Part shown: positions 58,355 through 64,000 of the stretch, in pieces
Layout of the letters: the number at the start of each line of letters is the position of its first letter
Position numbering within the stretch: the stretch's first letter is position 1
Origin: Polyangiaceae bacterium
Lineage (GTDB): Bacteria > Myxococcota_A > Polyangia > Polyangiales > Polyangiaceae
Direction of reading: 5' to 3'
NCBI GenBank assembly: GCA_016712345.1
Contig: JADJRH010000001.1
Span: 4,646,001 to 4,710,000 of the forward strand
Length of the DNA: 64,000 nt
Notes under the pieces: generated by a model
What the model was told of the DNA's origin: nothing
The model's input: the letters and a program-made list of their open reading frames with translations, nothing else
The model's database searches: none
Made by a program: the position numbers and the translations under genes

Positions 58355-59278
58355 ATGGCCCTCACCGACCGCGTTCAGCAAATCTTGTCCTGGTACTCGT
58401 CTGAGAACCCGGAAACCCTTACAAACCTCGTGCGCCTGCTCAATCACGGCAAGCTTGCAGGCACCGGCAAGCTCGTGATTTTGCCGGTGGATCAAGGCTT
58501 CGAGCATGGCCCTGTGCGCTCGTTTGCTCCCAATCCCGAAGCGTACGATCCCGACTATCACTACCAACTCGCCATCGATTCGGGCTGCAATGCGTACGCA
58601 GCGCCGCTCGGTTCAATTGAAGCGGCGGCGGCCAAATTCGCTGGCCAAATTCCCCTTATTCTCAAGGTCAATAACAGCGACACGCTCGCCAAAATTGACC
58701 AACCGATCTCGGCGCTCACGTCGTCTGTTGAAGACGCGCTTCGCCTCGGCTGCGTGGGCATTGGGTACACAATCTACCCGGGTTCCGGCGCGCGCAATCG
58801 CATGTACGAAGACCTTCGTGAACTCACGATCGAGGCCAAACGCAAGGGTCTTGTGGTGGTTGTGTGGAGCTATCCGCGCGGCGCCGGTCTCTCAAAACAG
58901 GGTGAAACCGCGGTGGACGTGTGTACATACGCCGCCACCATTGCCGCTCAACTCGGTGCCCATCTCATTAAGGTCAAGCCGCCGACGGCCCACGTTGAAC
59001 AGGCCGAACATCAAAAAGTGTTCGAGAAATACGGCCTCAAAGTGGAAAACCTTGCCGACCGCGTTCGTCTCGTTGTGCAGAGCTGCTTCAACGGCAAACG
59101 CATCGTCATTTTCTCGGGCGGTGAAGCCAAAGGCACCGAAGATGTACTCAACGAGGTGCGCGGGCTCGCTGCGGGCGGCTCGTTCGGTTCGATCATGGGC
59201 CGCAACGCATTTCAGCGAAATCGCCCCGACGCGATCAAACTCCTCGGCGACGTGATGGACATTTACAAGTCCGCCTGA
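58355..59278 (+). CDS. Class I fructose-bisphosphate aldolase (DhnA/FbaB type)
   Basis: Schiff-base aldolase of glycolysis/gluconeogenesis, 307 residues from ATG 58355 with GGAG 7 nt upstream. Motifs: LPVDQGFEHGP, CNAYAAPLGSIE, ILKVNNSD, YTIYPGSG, GAHLIKVKPP (probable Schiff-base Lys) and FSGGEAKGTED with GGSFGSIMGRNAFQR (phosphate binding). This is the archaeal-like FbaB branch. The open frame to 58304 lacks a better start. Confidence 0.92.
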   Translation: MALTDRVQQILSWYSSENPETLTNLVRLLNHGKLAGTGKLVILPVDQGFEHGPVRSFAPNPEAYDPDYHYQLAIDSGCNAYAAPLGSIEAAAAKFAGQIPLILKVNNSDTLAKIDQPISALTSSVEDALRLGCVGIGYTIYPGSGARNRMYEDLRELTIEAKRKGLVVVVWSYPRGAGLSKQGETAVDVCTYAATIAAQLGAHLIKVKPPTAHVEQAEHQKVFEKYGLKVENLADRVRLVVQSCFNGKRIVIFSGGEAKGTEDVLNEVRGLAAGGSFGSIMGRNAFQRNRPDAIKLLGDVMDIYKSA

Positions 59279-59286
59279 TGTGTACA

Positions 59287-59306
59287 CTTACTCAGGCAAC
59301 TGAGTA
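59287..59306 (+). terminator. Hairpin after the aldolase gene
   Basis: TTACTCAG and CTGAGTAA pair perfectly around GCAA, 9 nt past the aldolase stop and next to a GTGTACAC word (59280-59287). No U-run follows, so it may protect the 3' end rather than terminate. Confidence 0.4.
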
Positions 59307-59405
59307 ACGCCCTCCGTTTCGCCGTTCCCACGGCGGCAAGCCCCTCACAGTTGGGTTCGTTTATTTGTGGCGCCGGCGCATTGAGCCTCGCTCTGTTTCG
59401 AATGG

Positions 59406-59424
59406 CGCCCTCAGGGGGCGTTTT
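59406..59424 (+). terminator. Possible intrinsic terminator upstream of pepA
   Basis: CGCCC (59406-59410) and GGGCG (59416-59420) followed by TTTT form a short hairpin plus U-run between the aldolase gene and pepA. The stem is only 5 bp. Confidence 0.35.
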
Positions 59425-59535
59425 CCCGCCTCGAAACCAGGCCTGAGAACCACGGAGATTTTTGGCGCGCGTGACGTTACCGAAAAGCCGTGATTAGATG
59501 CGCGCCGTTTCACGCTCGCTATCCGTAGGATCCCG

Positions 59536-61020
59536 ATGCCCCTCAAGCTTTCGATTTCGACATCCGAGCCTCTCAGCACCGTCGCCGACATCGCCGTCGT
59601 TGGCGTCACCGAGGGCGCAAAGCCAGATGACGGGTTTCTCAAAGACCTCGCCGCCGCGCTCGGACCCGTAGTTGCGCACAATCTCAAGCGCGACGAATTC
59701 ACGGGGAAAAAAGATCAGGTTGCCGACTTTCAAACCAACGGCGCGACAAAAGCGGCGCGCGTCGTGGTGATGGGTCTCGGCAAAGGCCCGCTCACCGCGA
59801 GCGACGTGCGCGTGTTCGCTGCGAAAGCGGCGCGGCTCGCACAGGGCTCCAAAGCCGGTTCAATGTCGCTCGCGTTGCCCAACGTTCCGGGTGCGGAGCG
59901 CGCTGCGGCTGAGGGCGTTGTTCTCGGCGCGTACCGCTTTCTCAACTACATGACCGGTGACCGCGTGCCGAAAGCGGAGCTGTCAAAGGTGCAGCTTCTC
60001 ACGCACGAAAAAGTGCAAAAAGCGCACAAAGACGCGGTCAGCGTCGGTGAAAAAATCGGAAACGCGATCTGCCTCGCGCGCAACTTGATCAACGAACCGC
60101 CGAACGAGCTGTACCCTGAAAAGCTCGCCGACGCGGCGGCCAAGGTTTGCAAAGACAACGGCCTCGAATGCATCGTTCTCGATCGCGAGGGCCTCGAAAA
60201 AAAGGGGATGAAGTTAATTGTCGCTGTGGGTCAAGGCAGCGCGCGCCCGCCCCACTTTGTACACATGACGTACAAGCCCAAGGGCACCGCGAAAAAGCGC
60301 CTCGTGTTCGTGGGCAAAGGGCTCACGTTTGATACCGGCGGCATCTGCATCAAGCCCGCGCCCGGCATGGAAGAAATGAAGGGCGATATGGGCGGCGCAG
60401 CCAACGTGATCGCGCTTATGGCGGCGGTCGCAGCGCTCAAGCCTCAAGTCGAAGTTCACGGCCTCATCGGCTGCGCCGAAAACATGCCCGACGGTTGGGC
60501 GTATCGGCCCGGCGACATCTTCGGTTCGCTCGACGGAAAAACGGTCGAGATCATCAACACCGACGCGGAAGGTCGCCTCGTTCTCGCAGACTGCCTCGCG
60601 TACGGGCGCGCCCTCAAACCCGACATGATGCTCGACAACGCCACGCTTACGGGCGCGTGCGTTGTGGCTCTCGGGCCTACGGTTTCGGGGTATTACGCCA
60701 ATCGCGACGAGCTTGCCGATCGAATGAAAACGGCCTCGAAAGATGCCGGTGAAGCGATGTGGCACATGCCTCTCGTTGAAGATCTGCGAGAAGGCCTCAA
60801 GAGTGATTGGGCCGACCTGAAACACACGGCCGATCGATGGGGCGGGTCGATCACGGCGGCGTTGTTCCTGCGCGAGTTCGTCGGAGACACACCGTGGATC
60901 CACGTCGACATCGCCGGTCCGTCCATGGCCAACAAGCCGTACAATGTGTACGCAAAGGGCGGCACGGGCCACGGTGTACTCACCTATCTGAAACTCATCG
61001 AGAGTTTCGAAAACTCCTGA
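59536..61020 (+). CDS. pepA: Leucyl aminopeptidase (M17)
   Basis: Two-metal aminopeptidase, 494 residues, the normal length for M17 enzymes. The N-terminal macro-like domain is followed by the catalytic domain with NLINEPPNELYPEKLA, the metal-binding GKGLTFDTGGICIKP, KGDMGGAANV, the invariant NTDAEGRLVLADCLAYG (about 339) and TLTGACVVALG. It removes N-terminal residues from cytoplasmic peptides. ttcA starts 28 nt downstream. Confidence 0.95.
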   Translation: MPLKLSISTSEPLSTVADIAVVGVTEGAKPDDGFLKDLAAALGPVVAHNLKRDEFTGKKDQVADFQTNGATKAARVVVMGLGKGPLTASDVRVFAAKAARLAQGSKAGSMSLALPNVPGAERAAAEGVVLGAYRFLNYMTGDRVPKAELSKVQLLTHEKVQKAHKDAVSVGEKIGNAICLARNLINEPPNELYPEKLADAAAKVCKDNGLECIVLDREGLEKKGMKLIVAVGQGSARPPHFVHMTYKPKGTAKKRLVFVGKGLTFDTGGICIKPAPGMEEMKGDMGGAANVIALMAAVAALKPQVEVHGLIGCAENMPDGWAYRPGDIFGSLDGKTVEIINTDAEGRLVLADCLAYGRALKPDMMLDNATLTGACVVALGPTVSGYYANRDELADRMKTASKDAGEAMWHMPLVEDLREGLKSDWADLKHTADRWGGSITAALFLREFVGDTPWIHVDIAGPSMANKPYNVYAKGGTGHGVLTYLKLIESFENS

Positions 61021-61048
61021 CCATTAACGGCGGAGGCGCGCCGCAATC

Positions 61049-61888
61049 GTGGAACGTCCTCTCAAGAAAAAACTCGCGCGCAGCATGGCGCGGGCGCTCA
61101 CCGACTTTTCGATGATCGAAGAGGGCGACCGCGTGATGGTCGCGGTCTCGGGCGGCAAAGACAGCTACTCGCTCCACGCGCTGCTCGCCGATCTTCAAAA
61201 GCGCGCGCCGGTCCGATTTTCGCTGCTCGCAGTGAACATCGATCAGGGTCATCCCGGTTATCCCGGCCACATTCTCCAGCGGTACATGGACGAGCGCGGC
61301 TTTGATTTTCGAATGGTGCGTGAAGACACTTATTCGATCGTCACCGACAAGATCCCGGAGGGGAAAACGTATTGCTCGCTCTGTTCGAGGCTTCGTCGCG
61401 GCATCCTCTATCGGCTCGCAACCGAGCTTGAGTGCACCAAGATCGCGCTGGGTCATCACCGCGACGACGCGATCGTCACGCTGATGCTCAATCTTGTGTT
61501 TGCGGGACAACTCAAAGCGATGCCGCCGAAGCTCCTTTCCGATGACGGCAAACACATTGTTATTCGGCCCCTCGTGTATTGCGCCGAAGACGATCTCGCC
61601 GCGTTTGCCGCCGAAGAAGCGTTTCCGATCCTTCCGTGCGATCTGTGCGGCTCTCAGGAAAACCTTCAGCGAAAGGCCATTTCACGCCTTCTCGCGGATC
61701 TCGATGCGCGATCGCCGGGCGCGCGCGCCAACATGCTGGCAGCGCTCACCAACGTTCGGCCCACGCACTTGTTCGACAAAGATCTGTGGCGCGCGCTCGG
61801 GCTTCACGTGGCTCCATCCGACGATGAGGCGCGCGCCGAGGCGGGCAATCTGTTGCCGGCGCGGGCGCTGCTTCGAGGCGACGCGTGA
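61049..61888 (+). CDS. ttcA: tRNA 2-thiocytidine synthetase (TtcA family)
   Basis: Iron-sulfur PP-loop ATPase that thiolates cytidine 32 of tRNA; 279 residues from GTG 61049. The PP-loop is VSGGKDSYSL (about 33), the first cluster Cys pair is YCSLCSRLRRGILY, and ALGHHRDDAIVTLMLN follows. A further CDLCGSQENLQRKA motif is near the C-terminus. The layout matches TtcA rather than TilS. The stop overlaps the next start by 4 nt. Confidence 0.92.
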   Translation: MERPLKKKLARSMARALTDFSMIEEGDRVMVAVSGGKDSYSLHALLADLQKRAPVRFSLLAVNIDQGHPGYPGHILQRYMDERGFDFRMVREDTYSIVTDKIPEGKTYCSLCSRLRRGILYRLATELECTKIALGHHRDDAIVTLMLNLVFAGQLKAMPPKLLSDDGKHIVIRPLVYCAEDDLAAFAAEEAFPILPCDLCGSQENLQRKAISRLLADLDARSPGARANMLAALTNVRPTHLFDKDLWRALGLHVAPSDDEARAEAGNLLPARALLRGDA

Positions 61889-62595
61889 CGCCTTTGATCG
61901 AAGTGGTGACGCGCGCGTGGAAAACGTCGCGCACGCCGCAGACAATGATCGCGGCGCTGCTCGCGTGGTCGATCACTGTTGCGCCCGCCGCATTTGCGCG
62001 CGGCTCGGCCGGGGCGGCACGCGTATTTGCCGTTGTGGCCCTTCTCTTCGGTTTGGCCGGACCACTCTTTCTCAGCGAGCGCCGCCGCATCGGGCGCCAT
62101 ATAGGCATCACCGGATTTGTTGTGTTCGCCGCGCTCACGTGGGGGTTTTCCCTTCCAGCGCTCCACCCCATGCGCCTCTCTCCGTTTCGCGCCGCCATCG
62201 GAACGCTCGCGTGGGCGATTTTTGCACTGTCGTGGCGAGAGGTATGGCCGACGCCCAACGCCCCGCGTGAAGGTGAGGCCCAGGCGGCCCCGTTGCCGCC
62301 TCGGTCGAGTCTGCCGTTTATGTCCGTGCCTATTCTGACAGTGTCAATTCTCGCCACGCTGGCACTTGTTTTGATCGCGTTCCGAACACGAGAGCCCGAG
62401 CGCGGTCTTGTTGCTCAGGCGGTGACCGTGGCCGTCGGCGCCGCGCTCATCACGGCGGCTTCTTCGATTGCCACAACGCTTGGTAAAGAGCGCGTGGCCA
62501 GCGGCAGGCGCTTCACCCCCGTGGTTGTGCGTGCACTGATGGTGCTGGTCGTTGTCGCGGTCGGCGGCGCGCTTTACATCATGTTCCGCACGTGA
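61885..62595 (+). CDS. Polytopic membrane protein, unknown function
   Basis: 236 residues from GTG 61885 (4-nt overlap with ttcA). About six hydrophobic helices are visible (MIAALLAWSITVAPAAFARG, FAVVALLFGLAGPLFL, IGITGFVVFAALTWGFSL, LTVSILATLALVLIAF, and a last one at VVVRALMVLVVVAVGGALYI). No conserved motif is recognised. It is part of a closely spaced plus-strand operon. Confidence 0.7.
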   Translation: MTPLIEVVTRAWKTSRTPQTMIAALLAWSITVAPAAFARGSAGAARVFAVVALLFGLAGPLFLSERRRIGRHIGITGFVVFAALTWGFSLPALHPMRLSPFRAAIGTLAWAIFALSWREVWPTPNAPREGEAQAAPLPPRSSLPFMSVPILTVSILATLALVLIAFRTREPERGLVAQAVTVAVGAALITAASSIATTLGKERVASGRRFTPVVVRALMVLVVVAVGGALYIMFRT

Positions 62596-62698
62596 ATTGG
62601 GCGGCGCGGTGTTCGGCCGCTCCTCGGCGGCGACAATCGACTTGTTCCTTTGAGGATCGCTTGCCAGATGTGGGTGAGGCGGCGCTAAGCTTCACGCC

Positions 62699-62881
62699 GT
62701 GTCGCGCGCTGTCGACGTGTTCTCAGTGGTGCTCCTTGCAGCCGCGATCATCGCGTTCGGTTTCGGCGTTTATTCGCTGAGCAATCGCGAAGACTTCAAA
62801 GCGCTCTACCTTTTGGTTGTCGGTGCTCTTGCGTTGCGGGCGTCCACCGAGCTGCTGCGACCGCGCAGCGGGGCGGCATGA
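62699..62881 (+). CDS. Small two-helix membrane protein
   Basis: 60 residues from GTG 62699. Two hydrophobic helices (VFSVVLLAAAIIAFGFGVYSL and ALYLLVVGALALRAST) and a short basic tail. The stop overlaps the start of the next gene by 4 nt (ATGA), which supports it being real. Function unknown. Confidence 0.6.
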   Translation: MSRAVDVFSVVLLAAAIIAFGFGVYSLSNREDFKALYLLVVGALALRASTELLRPRSGAA

Positions 62882-63864
62882 AGCGCGTTGCGGCGCTTGT
62901 GGCCGCGTTTGCTTGTTTGTCTTGCGACGGGTCTGCGCCGCCCCCGTCCCCTTCCGTTGCTCCTTCTTTTCGCGCCCCCAACAACGCCGGTGGTGACGCC
63001 GAGGTCGCGGCGCGCGTGGGCAACTTAACGATCACGAAAAGTCGGATTGAGAGCATCGCCGCAGCTCAAAACGTGACGCCGTCGGAGGCACTCAATCGCG
63101 CGATTTTCGATGCGCTGCTCGCGCAGGAAGCAATGGCGCGCGGCATTGACAAAAACCGATCGGTGGAGCTTTTGCGCACGTCGCTCATTGCGCGGGCAAT
63201 GGTTCAAGACATCAGCGCGCGCGTTGCGGCGCAGGGCCCGGTGACGGACGCTGAGCTGGATGAAACAACGGCGCGCCATTGGATCGAGTTGGATCGGCCG
63301 GACGCGGTTCGCACGGTGCATGCGATCGTGATGATGAAGAGCGACGCATCGCCCGACGTGCGCGCAAAATCGCTCGCGCTCGCCAATGTTATTCGGCGCG
63401 CAGTGGCTCCAATTTCAGAAGCGGCGCGATCCACGCCCCCTCCGACGGATCCCAAAGCGACCGATCCGGTTGTTGAGTTGTTTCGAAAAGCGGCGAACGA
63501 GGTCGATAAGGCGGGGCTTGAAACGCGCGTTGAAGCGTTGCCGCCGGTGGTTGCCGATGGGCGTGTTGTCGGTGCGGCGGGCCAGTTTGATCCCGGCTTT
63601 TCAAAGGCGGCGAATGAACTCAAACAGCGCGGCGACGTATCGCCGATCGTTGAGTCGCCGTACGGGTTGCACGTCATCTTTCTGTTGCAGCGAATTGAAG
63701 GCAAAACCGTTCCGCGCGAGGAGCGGCGCGCACTGATTCGCGATGAAGTCATGAGCCTACGCGCGCGCGCCGAACGCGAGAAACTTCTCACCGGGCAAAG
63801 CAACAGCGTGGGCATCAATCGCGACATCGACGAAGTGCTGGCGCTCGTTCCGGTGGAGAGATGA
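62878..63864 (+). CDS. Parvulin-type peptidyl-prolyl isomerase lipoprotein
   Basis: 328 residues. Signal MKRVAALVAAFACLSC with a lipobox, then a SurA-like helical region (VTPSEALNRAIFDALLAQEAM) and a parvulin domain. The rotamase part is seen in VGAAGQFDPGFSKAANELKQ and PYGLHVIFLLQRIEGK near 230-290. It probably helps fold envelope proteins in the periplasm. It overlaps the genes on both sides by 4 nt. Confidence 0.85.
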   Translation: MKRVAALVAAFACLSCDGSAPPPSPSVAPSFRAPNNAGGDAEVAARVGNLTITKSRIESIAAAQNVTPSEALNRAIFDALLAQEAMARGIDKNRSVELLRTSLIARAMVQDISARVAAQGPVTDAELDETTARHWIELDRPDAVRTVHAIVMMKSDASPDVRAKSLALANVIRRAVAPISEAARSTPPPTDPKATDPVVELFRKAANEVDKAGLETRVEALPPVVADGRVVGAAGQFDPGFSKAANELKQRGDVSPIVESPYGLHVIFLLQRIEGKTVPREERRALIRDEVMSLRARAEREKLLTGQSNSVGINRDIDEVLALVPVER

Positions 63865-64000
63865 CGCACGTGGGCAGTCCGATGGAGCGACCTCGTCGCG
63901 CGCGTCCTGTTCGGGATCAGGCGCCGTCGCCGTTTACAGAAATCCTCGATCGACTTGTTGTGACAACTCCGGGAGCGCGCGGTGCGGCGCTTGTGGATTT
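63861..64000 (+). CDS. Possible Roadblock/LC7-domain protein (3' end missing)
   Basis: ATG 63861 overlaps the upstream stop (ATGA), with GGAG just before it; the frame runs off the right edge. The 46 visible residues end FTEILDRLVVTTPGARGAALVD, which resembles the first helix and strand of Roadblock/LC7 domains (FxxILxxLvxxxPGaxGAxlvD) that regulate MglA-like small GTPases in myxobacteria. The assignment rests on this short stretch. Confidence 0.5.
   Translation, partial: MTHVGSPMERPRRARPVRDQAPSPFTEILDRLVVTTPGARGAALVD

Noticed and set aside
62592..62780. 62-codon plus-strand frame overlapping the membrane-protein stop
   Set aside because: Composition is random and it conflicts with the better-supported small membrane protein at 62699-62881.
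1..64000. tRNA, rRNA or complete insertion sequence
   Set aside because: No cloverleaf with a T-loop consensus, no rRNA-like stretch and no transposase with terminal inverted repeats was found on either strand; the only transposase-like item is the Rpn-family remnant.

Overview
The window looks like a chromosome segment of a Myxococcota bacterium, most likely Polyangiales-like. Base composition is moderately G+C-rich by eye. The lineage call is an inference from gene style: several Hanks-type Ser/Thr kinases with membrane tails, a PknK-like kinase-ATPase, an AAA+ enhancer-binding-type regulator, and many lipoproteins whose lipobox Cys is followed by Gly/Ser/Thr-rich linkers. No rRNA, tRNA, CRISPR array, prophage or complete insertion sequence was seen. 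Both ends cut through genes.

Layout. 0-3 kb: end of an FtsX/DevC-type ABC permease, its ATPase, then rpsA with six S1 domains. 3-8 kb: exported or hydrolytic proteins (YfiM-like protein, HSL-family esterase, M14 carboxypeptidase lipoprotein, Cys-rich lipoprotein, S37 peptidase). 8-10 kb: HIT protein and AI-2E-type permease. 9.9-19 kb, minus strand: a predicted pseudokinase coupled to gpmI, an NmrA-like protein, an RNase HI with an extra N-terminal region, three lipoprotein or Mur-ligase genes, and a translationally coupled pair of a small exported Cys peptide and a ferritin-like protein. 19-27 kb: Lgt-like protein, zeta-class GST, a frameshifted zinc-ribbon protein and a giant tandem UvrA with four ABC domains.

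27-33.6 kb: a kinase with its exported partner, a collagen-like Gly-rich lipoprotein, a decayed Rpn-family nuclease gene behind a strong sigma70-type promoter, and a membrane protein. 33.8-45.7 kb: an accessory block with the AAA+ regulator (GAFTSA instead of GAFTGA), the PknK-like kinase, a subtilisin-like protease and a propeller-like lipoprotein (both frameshifted) and a PI-PLC-like lipoprotein. 46-49 kb: a TM2 protein, a Pro/Gly-rich membrane protein and its neighbouring kinase.

49-64 kb is mostly housekeeping: fabH, nadC-birA, queE, a TerB-like membrane protein, a DoxX-like membrane protein, a CxxCH lipoprotein, divergent fbp/fba, pepA, then a tightly overlapping run of ttcA, two membrane proteins, a parvulin-type PPIase lipoprotein and the start of a possible Roadblock/LC7 protein.

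The least ordinary signals are: (1) the octamer GTGTACAC and its relative TGTGTACGC, far more frequent than composition suggests; (2) a four-unit, exactly 30-bp repeat of that word inside the N-terminus of the DoxX-like gene; (3) a dispersed repeat with two copies, each between convergent genes; (4) a 27-bp hairpin inside birA; (5) the Cys-peptide/ferritin-like pair with a perfect 20-bp palindrome upstream; (6) the tandem UvrA; (7) the pseudokinase; (8) three genes broken by single-base shifts, two of them at G runs, which may be sequencing error rather than biology.
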